NCBI RefSeq assembly: GCF_001591465.1
Contig: NZ_BCUY01000025.1
Coordinates: 1 to 46,624 of the forward strand
Source of the DNA: Cytobacillus firmus NBRC 15306
Lineage (GTDB): Bacteria > Bacillota > Bacilli > Bacillales > Cytobacillaceae
Direction of reading: 5' to 3'
Length of the DNA: 46,624 bases
Both the position numbers and the translations under genes were made by a program. Shown piece after piece: positions 39,584 through 46,624 of the stretch. Each line of letters begins with the position of its first letter. Within the stretch, counting starts at the first letter, position 1. A model generated the notes under the pieces. That model did not search any database and was not told the origin of the DNA. It saw only the letters and a program-made list of their open reading frames with translations.

Positions 39584-40663
39584 ATGAACTTATCAAAATT
39601 ACTAAAGCCTTTTATTGCCACAACAGCTTTAACTCTGGCTCTTGCCGGATGCGGGGGAGAAGGCGCATCTGAAGGTGAAAATGAAAAAGACACCGCTTCC
39701 AAAAAGGAAGAGCAGGTGGTCAATGTCTATACTGCCAGACATTATGAAGCAGATGAACAAGTCTACAAAGATTTCACAGAAGAAACCGGCATAAAGGTTA
39801 ATGTCGTTAAAGGAGAAGCGGAAGAGCTGATTGAGCGACTGAAGCGTGAAGGCGAAAGCACGGAAGCCGACTTATTTATTACAGTGGATGGCGGTGTCCT
39901 TGCACACGCGAAAGATAATGATATTCTTCAGCCGGTTGAATCCGACGTGATCAGCGAAAATGTTCCTGAGAACATGCGTGATAAGGAAAATAACTGGATT
40001 GGAATGGCGACCAGAGCACGTGTCATCGTGTATTCAAAGGATAGAGTTTCACCTGATCAATTATCAACTTATGAAGATTTAACAAGTGATAAGTGGAAGG
40101 GCAAAGTGCTTGCCCGTTCTTCAACAAGCCTTTACAACCAGTCTTTGCTTGCTTCTTTCATTGAGTTGAATGGTGAAAAAGCGGCTGAAGAATGGTCAGA
40201 AGGCATTGTGAAAAACTTCGCTCGTCAGCCGGATGGCGGTGACCGCGACCAGGCGAAGGCTATTGCAGCCGGCATTGGTGATGTAGGGATTATGAATACG
40301 TACTATGTGGGATTGCTTGCCAATTCATCAGACCCTGAAGAGGTGAAAGTGGCAGAAGGTCTTGGTGTATTCTTCCCTAACCAGGAAACAAACGGCACAC
40401 ACGTGAATATCAGTGGAATTGGTTTAACGAAGCACAGCAAAAACCCTGAAAATGCAACGAAACTAATCGAATACATGACCGGAAAAGAAGCTCAGGAATA
40501 TTTATCAGCAAACAACTATGAGTTCCCGGTTAACCCTGACGCAGAAAAGCCTGAAATCCTTAAGTCATGGGGCGACTTTAAAATGCAGGAGCTTGACTTT
40601 GATACTTTAGGGAAGCATAACCAAAAAGCGATTGAAATTTTTAATAAAACAGGCTGGAAATAA
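39584..40663 (+). CDS. fbpA: ferric iron ABC transporter substrate-binding lipoprotein (FbpA/FutA-like)
   Basis: A 359-aa lipoprotein: signal peptide with lipobox LALAGC (Cys23), acidic linker, then a class-II periplasmic-binding fold. VNVYTARHYEADEQVYKDFTEETGIKVN at the mature start and the Tyr pair in IMNTYYVGLLA are typical of FbpA/FutA/AfuA proteins that bind Fe3+ through Tyr residues. Symbol follows the Neisseria naming, not the unrelated Bacillus fbp regulators. First gene of a Fur-boxed operon; AAGGTGG before the ATG. Confidence 0.9.
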   Translation: MNLSKLLKPFIATTALTLALAGCGGEGASEGENEKDTASKKEEQVVNVYTARHYEADEQVYKDFTEETGIKVNVVKGEAEELIERLKREGESTEADLFITVDGGVLAHAKDNDILQPVESDVISENVPENMRDKENNWIGMATRARVIVYSKDRVSPDQLSTYEDLTSDKWKGKVLARSSTSLYNQSLLASFIELNGEKAAEEWSEGIVKNFARQPDGGDRDQAKAIAAGIGDVGIMNTYYVGLLANSSDPEEVKVAEGLGVFFPNQETNGTHVNISGIGLTKHSKNPENATKLIEYMTGKEAQEYLSANNYEFPVNPDAEKPEILKSWGDFKMQELDFDTLGKHNQKAIEIFNKTGWK

Positions 40664-40665
40664 AC

Positions 40666-42312
40666 ATGAATACGGAATCTGTTAAACATTTTTTTCGAAA
40701 AGATTTTAACGGATGGTGGCTGGTAAGCTTGATTGGGGCGGCAATAATTTTGCTGCCCATCTTGTTTATCTTTTTTTCTATTTTCCAGGAACCGAATGAA
40801 AACTGGTTTCAGATTAGGGAATATCTATTAAAAACCTATGCTGCCAATTCAATTATTCTCGTAGTGCTGACTGGGCTATTTACAGCCATATTAGGGGTGA
40901 GCCTGGCCTGGCTCGTTGCCGCATACGATTTCCCGCTGAGGCGCTTTTTTAGCTGGGGGCTTATTCTCCCGCTGGCGATTCCTCCCTATATCGCTGCTTA
41001 CACCTATCGGACGATGTTAAGCTACACAGGGGTCGTACAGGTTACATTAAGGAACAAGTTCGATTATCAGATCAATCCGGAATGGCTGTCAATCTCCTCA
41101 CTGAGAGGGGCCGTATTTATATTTACGATCTTTCTTTTTCCGTATGTGTACATTATCTGCAGAGCGTTCCTTGAAAACCAGAGCTCTTCTTTCCTTGAAA
41201 ATGCAAGGCTGCTGGGAAGAAAGCCTTTTTCGATTTTTGTAAGAATTGTCCTGCCGCTCTCCAGGCCGGCAATCGTTGCCGGCGCTGTGCTTGTCATTTA
41301 TGAAGTCTTAAGTGATTACGGAGTAACAAGCTATTTTGGCATCCATACGATTACGACAGCCATCTTCCAGACATGGTTTGGCATGTATGATGCAGATTCA
41401 GCCATGAGGCTGGCGGCATGGCTAATGGTCATTATCGTTGGATTATTTTTTATAGAAAAATTGCTCAGGCAGGGGAGACGCTATAATATCAGCAGCAAAT
41501 CAAGACCCCTGGTCCGTAAAAAGCTAAAGGGGCTTCAGGCAGCAGCGGTGTTCAGCTATTGTTCGGCCATCTTCCTGCTCGGGTTCTTTATACCCGTGGT
41601 ACAGCTGCTGGCATGGACCAGGCTGACTTTCGCAGAGGTATGGAACGATACGTTCTTTACCCTGTTAAACCAGACTGTTTTTGTTGGGATGATCTCCACG
41701 GTGCTGATACTCTTATTTGCTGTGATTATTGCCAATGTAACGAGGTCGCATTCAAACGGGGCCTATGTTTTATCCAAGCTTGCCACAGCTGGCTACTCGA
41801 TTCCCGGGGCGATTATTGCGATTGGCATCCTTGCGTTATTTATTGAACTTGATTCTTTGCTTGCGCCATTTTATGCTTATATGGGATGGGGAAAAGCTCC
41901 CCTTATCTTAAGTTTATCTCTGGCTATGCTGGTGATTGGCTATACCATCCGTTTTATGGCAACAGGCTATAATGCTGTTGAAATCGGCTTTGAAAAAATC
42001 GGGCCTAAATATACAGAAGCATCCAGGATGCTGGGATTCGGCGTCACCAAAACCTTTTTCAAGGTGGATTTGCCGCTGATCAAAGGTGCTTTATTCAGCG
42101 GGTTTATTTTAACATTTGTAGAGATTATTAAGGAACTGCCTTTGGCTTTGCTGCTCAGGCCGTTTAACTTTGATACCCTTGCCACGAAGACCTATCAATA
42201 CGCAAAAGATGAGATGATTCATGAAGCAGCCATTCCTTCTCTCATGATTATCCTCATAAGTGTTTTATCTGTTGCGGTGTTCCAAATGATTGATAAGAAG
42301 GTGAAGAAATGA
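40666..42312 (+). CDS. fbpB: ferric iron ABC transporter permease (FbpB-like, double domain)
   Basis: A 548-aa permease with about 12 TM helices in two halves, each with an EAA loop (ENARLLGRKPFSIFVRIVLPLSRPAIVAG and TEASRMLGFGVTKTFFKVDLPLIKGALFSG). A fused two-domain permease is standard for FbpB/AfuB iron transporters. It starts 2 nt after fbpA and overlaps fbpC by 4 nt. Confidence 0.92.
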   Translation: MNTESVKHFFRKDFNGWWLVSLIGAAIILLPILFIFFSIFQEPNENWFQIREYLLKTYAANSIILVVLTGLFTAILGVSLAWLVAAYDFPLRRFFSWGLILPLAIPPYIAAYTYRTMLSYTGVVQVTLRNKFDYQINPEWLSISSLRGAVFIFTIFLFPYVYIICRAFLENQSSSFLENARLLGRKPFSIFVRIVLPLSRPAIVAGAVLVIYEVLSDYGVTSYFGIHTITTAIFQTWFGMYDADSAMRLAAWLMVIIVGLFFIEKLLRQGRRYNISSKSRPLVRKKLKGLQAAAVFSYCSAIFLLGFFIPVVQLLAWTRLTFAEVWNDTFFTLLNQTVFVGMISTVLILLFAVIIANVTRSHSNGAYVLSKLATAGYSIPGAIIAIGILALFIELDSLLAPFYAYMGWGKAPLILSLSLAMLVIGYTIRFMATGYNAVEIGFEKIGPKYTEASRMLGFGVTKTFFKVDLPLIKGALFSGFILTFVEIIKELPLALLLRPFNFDTLATKTYQYAKDEMIHEAAIPSLMIILISVLSVAVFQMIDKKVKK

Positions 42313-43007
42313 ACATCCTTACCATTCAAAATCTGACATTTTCATTTCCAAAAGCCCGTGTTCCTGTAATTGAGAATTTCTCCTTTAGAGTGGACGAGGG
42401 AGAAATCGTTGGCATACTCGGACAGAGCGGAAGCGGTAAAAGCACGCTGCTCAGATTGATTTCAGGGCTTGAAATTCCGAGGTCGGGAAGAATTGAAATC
42501 GCAGGCACAGAATCAGCCGGAGAGAAGACGTTTGTACAGCCGGAAGACCGCGGGGTGGGCATGGTATTCCAGGATTATGCCCTTTTCCCTCATATGTCAG
42601 TAAAAGATAATCTTTTATTCGGTTTGTCGCGCCTTCCGCGGAAAGAAAGATATCCGCGTGTCAGGGAGATGCTTGAGCTTGTCCAGATGACAGATTATGA
42701 GAAAAGATATCCGCATGAGTTAAGCGGCGGTCAGCAGCAGCGGATTGCTCTGGCAAGGGCTCTGGCTCCCAAGCCTAAGCTGCTGCTGATGGATGAGCCA
42801 TTCAGCAATTTGGATGCGAACTTAAAAGGTTCCATCAGGGATGAGCTTCTGATGATACTAAAAAAGGCAAACATGACCTGTATCATGGTGACGCATGATA
42901 AAGAAGATGTGGAAGCCATCTGCGGCAGAAGCATCGTATTTGGAAAAGCGGAAGGCAGACCAAGTGAAGCTCCTGGGAAGGAAAGTAAACTTACATTTGT
43001 AAGGTAG
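42309..43007 (+). CDS. fbpC: ferric iron ABC transporter ATPase (FbpC-like)
   Basis: A 232-aa ABC ATPase. Walker A GQSGSGKSTLLRL, Q-loop MVFQDYALFPHMSV, signature LSGGQQQRIALARAL, Walker B LLLMDEPFSNLD and H-loop VTHDKED are complete. It is shorter than many FbpC proteins (about 350 aa) because the C-terminal regulatory domain is missing. ATGA overlap with the permease gene. A terminator follows. Confidence 0.92.
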   Translation: MNILTIQNLTFSFPKARVPVIENFSFRVDEGEIVGILGQSGSGKSTLLRLISGLEIPRSGRIEIAGTESAGEKTFVQPEDRGVGMVFQDYALFPHMSVKDNLLFGLSRLPRKERYPRVREMLELVQMTDYEKRYPHELSGGQQQRIALARALAPKPKLLLMDEPFSNLDANLKGSIRDELLMILKKANMTCIMVTHDKEDVEAICGRSIVFGKAEGRPSEAPGKESKLTFVR

Positions 43008-43015
43008 CTCTGTAA

Positions 43016-43042
43016 GGCCCGCTAAAGAAGCGGGCCCTTTTG
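43016..43042 (+). terminator. terminator of iron transport operon
   Basis: GGCCCGCT (43016-43023) pairs with AGCGGGCC (43029-43036), followed by CTTTTG. Confidence 0.8.
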
Positions 43043-43148
43043 CTGTTCTGCCAGACACTTTATTTTGGAAGCTTTCATAAATTGTTCATATTTATTTGCT
43101 ATAGTACTTTGGTATAGTAAGAGAAGAAGACAGAATAAGGATGTGAAA

Positions 43149-43679
43149 ATGATGAAGATCAAATTGGTTCTTGCTGCTTCACTGATTTCTATGGCATTAG
43201 CTGGATGTGGACAAGCAGATTCCAAGGATGATGCTGTTTCAGAGACTGAAGACATCAAAGCATTAGTGAAGGATTACAGCGTTGGAAACATAAAGACCGG
43301 ATCTGCCTCCATTACCTCAGAGCAGCTGATCGTTAAAGAATCGGACGGAGAAGAATTATCCTATGATCTGCCGGAAGAAGAGTTCTTCGTATCGATTGCC
43401 CCTTACGCTAATGAAACCCACCCTTGAACGAATCATAGCTTGACAGGTTGTCAAGGTGAACTGGCTGAAAAAGAGTTTGATGTATATATTGAGGATTCGG
43501 AAGGCAATGTGATTTTGGATGATACGATCAAAACCCAGGCTAATGGATTTTTCGATTTATGGCTTCCAAGAGACAAAACCTATCAAATAAAGATTAAGCA
43601 TGATGGAAAAGCATCAGAATCGGAAATTTCAACGTTTGAGGATGACGCTACTTGCATTACCACGATGCAATTAACATAA
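43149..43679 (+). CDS. cueP: CueP-family copper lipoprotein with in-frame TGA at a conserved Cys
   Basis: A 176-codon frame (TGA counted as a residue). Lipobox ALAGC gives lipidated Cys20. The rest matches CueP: DYSVGNIKTGSASITSEQLIV, FVSIAPYANETHP, then TGA at codon 93 (43425-43427), then TNHSLTGCQGELAEKEFDVYI and NGFFDLWLPRDKTY and DATCITTMQL. Positions 93, 101 and 169 have the same spacings as Cys96, Cys104 and Cys172 of Salmonella CueP, so TGA sits at the first copper-site Cys. No other lesion is seen. Either a selenocysteine codon (see the hairpin at 43439-43455) or a nonsense mutation. AAGGATGTG precedes the ATG. Confidence 0.75.
43439..43455 (+). promoter_or_regulatory. candidate bacterial SECIS hairpin
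   Basis: CTTGACA (43439-43445) pairs perfectly with TGTCAAG (43449-43455) around a GGT loop that begins 18 nt after the TGA of cueP. Bacterial SECIS elements need a stem-loop with a G in the first two loop bases about 16-37 nt after the UGA; both conditions are met. The stem also encodes LTGCQ, which is conserved in the protein, so some pairing might be due to coding constraint. Confidence 0.45.
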
Positions 43680-43769
43680 AAGGATCTGCTGCAGGTAAAT
43701 ACCTGCTATTGAGCTGCCATTGGGCGGCTCTTTTTTTGAGAAACCGTATTCCTTTTTCTGGTTATTATG

Positions 43770-43798
43770 TATAATAATATTCAAATGTATATTTGAAT
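43770..43798 (+). promoter_or_regulatory. -10 box with 20-bp ArsR-type palindrome
   Basis: TATAAT (43770-43775) is followed by ATTCAAATGTATATTTGAAT (43779-43798), arms of 8 bp around GTAT. It covers the expected start of transcription of the flavin monooxygenase gene. Palindromes of this ATTCAAAT/ATTTGAAT kind are typical for ArsR/SmtB-family repressors. Confidence 0.6.
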
Positions 43799-43819
43799 GT
43801 AACGCGGGGAGCGATGGCC

Positions 43820-44869
43820 ATGAAAAAGTATGAAGCTGCCATTATTGGCGGTGGTCAAGCCGGGTTAGCGATGGGATATTTTTTGAAAAAAGAGAAGCTA
43901 TCCTTTGTGATAATAGAAAAAAACGGCAACGTGGGGGACTCCTGGAGACAAAGATACAATTCCCTTGTTTTATTTACTCCGCGCCAATATAGCAGCCTGC
44001 CCGGACTGCAAATGAGAGGTCCATCAGAGGATTTTCCGACGAAGGATGACATAGCAGATTATCTGAATGACTATGTGAAGCATTTTGATCTTCCAGTCAT
44101 GCTGAATACGAACGTCACTCAGTTGAATAAGCTGCCAGACGGCTCGTTTATTATAGAGACTAACAGAGGTATCATTAAAGCTCAACAAGTTATCATCGCA
44201 GCTGGTGCCTTTCAAAAGCCGTATATTCCTCCTCTTAGTAAAGATGGAACAGGTGCTTTCCAGCTTCACTCTTCAGAATATCGATCACCGGAAGAAGTGC
44301 CAGGTGGTGAAGTATTGATTGTGGGCGGCGGCAATTCAGGTGCGCAGCTTGCTGTGGAATTAGCCAAAGACCGGAAAGTCACAATAGCTGTTGGCCATCG
44401 CATGAAAATTTTGCCCTTAACAATACTCGGGAAAAGCATTTTCTATTGGCTGGAGAAACTCGGGCTGCTGTTCGCGGGGACAGATACGATTAAAGGCAGC
44501 TGGTTTCAGAAACAGAAGGATCCGATTTTTGGAAAAGAGCTGAAAACACTCATTCAAAATAAAAAGGTTGATGTAAAACCTAAAGTTTTACACGTCAGTG
44601 GTACAGAAGTTCTCTTTGGAGATGGGACTCAGAGGAATTTCGAAAGTATCATCTGGTCTACTGGTTTTGATCCTTCATACGAATGGATTCGTATAGAGGA
44701 TGTGGTCTCTGACGAAGGAAAACCAATACATAAAAGGGGGATTACTGGAATTAAGGGGCTCTATTTTATAGGCTTGCCTTGGCAATACCAGCGAGGGTCC
44801 GCTTTGATTTGTGGAGTTGGGAAAGATGCAGAATATTTGCTTAGTGCAGTGCTTTCTAATAGAACATAG
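43820..44869 (+). CDS. NAD(P)/FAD-dependent monooxygenase-like protein
   Basis: A 349-aa flavoprotein of the flavin-monooxygenase group. FAD-binding AAIIGGGQAGLAMGYFLKK at the N-terminus, NVGDSWRQRYNSLVLFTPRQYSSLPG, the NADPH site VLIVGGGNSGAQLAVELA at about residue 165, and IIWSTGFDPSYEWI near the end. The ArsO-like proteins of ars loci look similar, and the ArsR-type palindrome upstream fits that, but no ars genes are nearby. ATG at 43820 is spaced best from GGGGAG (43806-43811); ATG at 43814 is too close. Confidence 0.82.
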   Translation: MKKYEAAIIGGGQAGLAMGYFLKKEKLSFVIIEKNGNVGDSWRQRYNSLVLFTPRQYSSLPGLQMRGPSEDFPTKDDIADYLNDYVKHFDLPVMLNTNVTQLNKLPDGSFIIETNRGIIKAQQVIIAAGAFQKPYIPPLSKDGTGAFQLHSSEYRSPEEVPGGEVLIVGGGNSGAQLAVELAKDRKVTIAVGHRMKILPLTILGKSIFYWLEKLGLLFAGTDTIKGSWFQKQKDPIFGKELKTLIQNKKVDVKPKVLHVSGTEVLFGDGTQRNFESIIWSTGFDPSYEWIRIEDVVSDEGKPIHKRGITGIKGLYFIGLPWQYQRGSALICGVGKDAEYLLSAVLSNRT

Positions 44870-44921
44870 AATGGTTAAGTCATATAAACTATAACAAATT
44901 CAAGAGAGGACAGCGCCTATC

Positions 44922-45308
44922 ATGGAAAACGTATCAAATGCAGTTAAATTGGAATCCATCAAATCCTTCCAATCGACAATCGGTAAACTTGAAAAGGCCC
45001 TGACTCAGATGACTGAGAAAGGTGCCAATACTACTCTGGTAGAAAAGCGGTACAAAGCATGCTGCATCGGCTTGGTTGTCCTGGAGAATGTATGGAATCA
45101 GAGGCCCCATTCTTATACCGGGGAGGACTTAGCCGAAGCCAGCAAAGTTCTTAGTGGTTTAATACCTTCAATAGAGAGCGCTTATGCCAGGTTAAAAGAT
45201 GGAAGTCCCCAGAGGATACTTTTGGAAAGAAGAATAAAAGCGTTAGAGCTGGCTGCAGAAGCACTTGAGGATTTTCATAAAAGAAATAGCACTAATAGTG
45301 TTGAATAG
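44922..45308 (+). CDS. helical hypothetical protein
   Basis: A 128-aa soluble protein with heptad-like helices in two similar halves (ESIKSFQSTIGKLEKALTQM...LVEKRYKACCIGLVVLENVW and LSGLIPSIESAYARLKDG...LLERRIKALELAAEALEDF), suggesting an internal duplication or an antiparallel bundle. GAGAGGA precedes the ATG. No family recognised. Confidence 0.6.
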   Translation: MENVSNAVKLESIKSFQSTIGKLEKALTQMTEKGANTTLVEKRYKACCIGLVVLENVWNQRPHSYTGEDLAEASKVLSGLIPSIESAYARLKDGSPQRILLERRIKALELAAEALEDFHKRNSTNSVE

Positions 45309-45340
45309 TTATCGAAAGTAAGAAATATGGGGGAGTTAAA

Positions 45341-45411
45341 ATGCAAAAGTGGCTTGGCTCGGCGGGAGTTTGCATTAGAGGGGATAAGGTTTTAATGGTA
45401 TTGCAGGGGAC
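45341..45411 (+). pseudogene. 5' fragment of a NUDIX hydrolase gene
   Basis: ATG after GGGGGAG; the first 23 codons (QKWLGSAGVCIRGDKVLMVLQG) look like the start of a NUDIX hydrolase, but the frame then runs into antisense of the next gene and stops at 45451 with no Nudix box. The 3' part has been lost at a junction near 45411. Confidence 0.55.
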
Positions 45412-45588
45412 AGCAGCTTTTACTTTCCCATTTTCATCAATTGCTAAATAGGTTGGGTTCTCTTCAGTATCTTGAAACTGTTTTAAATCATCCTCATATA
45501 AAAAGGAAGAATCAACGGCTCCTTTATGAATCCTGCAGTAATTTAAAAAATCTTCTACTCTTCCATTTGATAAGCGCTCAATTCTCAT
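45412..45588 (-). pseudogene. 5' fragment of a GNAT acetyltransferase gene
   Basis: On the minus strand an ATG at 45588 starts RIERLSNGRVEDFLNYCRIHKGAVDSSFLYEDDL and EENPTYLAIDENGKVKAA, which resembles the start of a GNAT acetyltransferase. The sequence then changes to antisense of the NUDIX fragment and stops at 45292. The catalytic acetyl-CoA motif is missing. AGGGGAGG precedes the ATG. Confidence 0.5.
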
Positions 45589-45736
45589 TTAGACATACCT
45601 CCCCTTAAATAAAATAATACACATGAACGAAAGAAAATGAATAGGTATACAGCAGCACAATAAGCAGCCTTTACTTAAAATAAGTGCCTTAAGCTTTAAA
45701 GTCGGTGGGGGACCAGACATCATTCATTAAATGTTA

Positions 45737-45756
45737 AGCTGCCAAGCCAGGTGGCT
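45737..45756 (+). terminator. rho-independent terminator without a clear gene
   Basis: AGCTGCC pairs with GGTGGCT, followed by T5. No intact gene lies directly upstream on the plus strand (45589-45736 shows nothing I can support), so it may be left over from a deleted gene. Confidence 0.6.
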
Positions 45757-45816
45757 TTTTGTTATGTTACTAACGGGGAGGATCGTTGAATAATAGTTTC
45801 AGTATTGTTAAATTTT

Positions 45817-45830
45817 AACTAATGTTAGTT
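45817..45830. promoter_or_regulatory. operator-like dyad before alpha/beta hydrolase
   Basis: AACTAA-TG-TTAGTT, 24 nt before the start codon. Read on the other strand its core ACTAACATTAGT equals the core of the dyad at 12735-12750. Such short dyads are typical of TetR or MarR-type repressors. Confidence 0.4.
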
Positions 45831-45853
45831 GGCAAAATGAGAGGAATGAACCG

Positions 45854-46576
45854 ATGGATAAGGAAATGTTTATACCTATAAGTAAATGTAAACTATACGC
45901 TAGATTAATGGGAGAAAATAACGGAAAACCAACAGTCATAATGGATGCCGGATACGGAGACTTTTCTAAGACCTGGAATTCAGTATTAAGGGAGATTTCA
46001 ATGCTCTCTAGTGTACTAATTTATGATAGAGCTGGACTTGGGAAAAGTGAATCAAGCTCTAACCCCAGAACCAGCCGTGAAATGGTAAAAGAATTAAAGG
46101 AAATGCTTAATGAAGCCAAGATTAAGCCTCCCTATATTTTAGCAGGTCATTCCTTTGGCGGAGTTAATATGCGGATGTTTGCTGCAGAATATCCAAATGA
46201 AGTTTGTGGACTAGTCTTGATTGACTCTACTCCCGAAGATTACAGAGAACGATTTCTCCCTGCTATGTCACAAGATTTTCAGCAAGCATATAACAAGCAA
46301 TTCGTTTACGAAGGAAATTATGATGAATTTATGGAAAGTTTAAAGCAGTTAAAAGACACTAGGCAAAAGTTAAATGTACCATTAATTGTTCTTTCAGCGG
46401 GTAAGAAAGCTCATTATTCCATGGAATCCCAAAAGTTATGGAATGAAATGCAGAGAGAGATTCTTAAAATATCCTCAGATGGCGAATTGGTCATTGCTGA
46501 AAACAGTGCCCACTACATACAAAATGACGAACCGGAATTGGTGGTCTGGGCGATAAAAAAGTTAATTGAGAAGTAG
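45854..46576 (+). CDS. alpha/beta-fold hydrolase
   Basis: A 240-aa alpha/beta hydrolase. Nucleophile elbow GHSFGG (Ser about 96), oxyanion region MDAGYGDFSKTWN, DRAGLGKSE after strand 4, acid probably in the LVLIDSTPEDY or LSAGKK strand region, and catalytic His in NSAHYIQNDEPELV near the C-terminus. Substrate unknown. GAGAGGAATG precedes the ATG. Confidence 0.87.
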   Translation: MDKEMFIPISKCKLYARLMGENNGKPTVIMDAGYGDFSKTWNSVLREISMLSSVLIYDRAGLGKSESSSNPRTSREMVKELKEMLNEAKIKPPYILAGHSFGGVNMRMFAAEYPNEVCGLVLIDSTPEDYRERFLPAMSQDFQQAYNKQFVYEGNYDEFMESLKQLKDTRQKLNVPLIVLSAGKKAHYSMESQKLWNEMQREILKISSDGELVIAENSAHYIQNDEPELVVWAIKKLIEK

Positions 46577-46584
46577 TTCAAGTT

Positions 46585-46610
46585 AAGCTGCTAATCAGGC
46601 AGCTTTTTGT
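46585..46610 (+). terminator. rho-independent terminator
   Basis: AAGCTGC (46585-46591) pairs with GCAGCTT (46599-46605), followed by T residues. Confidence 0.82.
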
Positions 46611-46624
46611 GCGACGGGCAGTCG

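Overview
The window is chromosomal DNA of a low-GC Gram-positive bacterium, almost certainly a Bacillaceae member of the Cytobacillus/Mesobacillus/Bacillus firmus type (the genus is inference). Evidence: AAGGAGG-type ribosome binding sites, many TTG/GTG starts, T-tailed hairpin terminators, a perfect Fur box, an ECF promoter of TGAAAC-N16-CGTC type, a ydaO/yuaA-type c-di-AMP riboswitch, and genes with clear Bacillus relatives (GltT, YrkE/F/H, ResA/CcdA-like proteins, DUF3231, DUF4256). No rRNA, tRNA, CRISPR array or prophage was seen.

Layout. 1-7.7 kb: an isochorismatase-fold hydrolase, an Mrr-like domain protein, several very small membrane proteins, a NUDIX hydrolase, an LprI-like lipoprotein, an autoregulated ECF sigma factor with a membrane partner, and a VOC pseudogene. 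7.8-17.2 kb: nitronate monooxygenase, a possible small RNA, a c-di-AMP riboswitch in front of a GltT-like glutamate/aspartate symporter, DUF4256, DUF3231, modAB, and a two-gene ABC exporter. 17.3-25 kb: acetyltransferase, a group of gene remnants including a Cys/Ser/Gly-rich reading frame, a VOC protein, a MocR-type regulator broken by a 4-bp duplication, an MFS transporter, an aminotransferase, an amine oxidase and a monooxygenase. 25.0-27.7 kb: an old, many-times mutated IS3-family element into which an intact IS150-like element has inserted (3-bp target duplication). 27.8-32.7 kb: second DUF3231 protein, ArsR-like regulator with a VOC protein, a HEAT-like protein, a frameshifted peptidoglycan-binding/3D protein, and a beta-propeller lipoprotein.

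32.8-39.4 kb is the most coherent block. On the minus strand lie ccdA, a response regulator and a histidine kinase, then an OsmC protein, a membrane protein and a TlpA/ResA-like thioredoxin. Divergently lie a TusA-rhodanese protein, a DsrE-like protein and an MBL-rhodanese protein. Together they look like a thiol-redox and sulfane-sulfur module. The same direct repeat, TTAAGA-N5-TTAAGA, sits 40 bp before the ccdA start and 41 bp before the osmC start, and is a good candidate for the response-regulator site. 39.5-43.0 kb is a Fur-boxed ferric-iron ABC operon.

43.1-43.7 kb holds the best candidate for something new: a CueP-type copper lipoprotein in which the first Cys of the conserved Cys-X7-Cys motif is encoded by an in-frame TGA, followed at the right distance by a perfect 7-bp hairpin with a GGU loop, as in bacterial selenocysteine insertion elements. 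The end of the window has a flavin monooxygenase with a palindromic operator, a deletion scar joining the 5' ends of two genes, and an alpha/beta hydrolase.

An unusual number of genes carry single lesions (frameshifts, nonsense codons). This may mean real decay or assembly error, and it is the main caution for interpreting the TGA in cueP.
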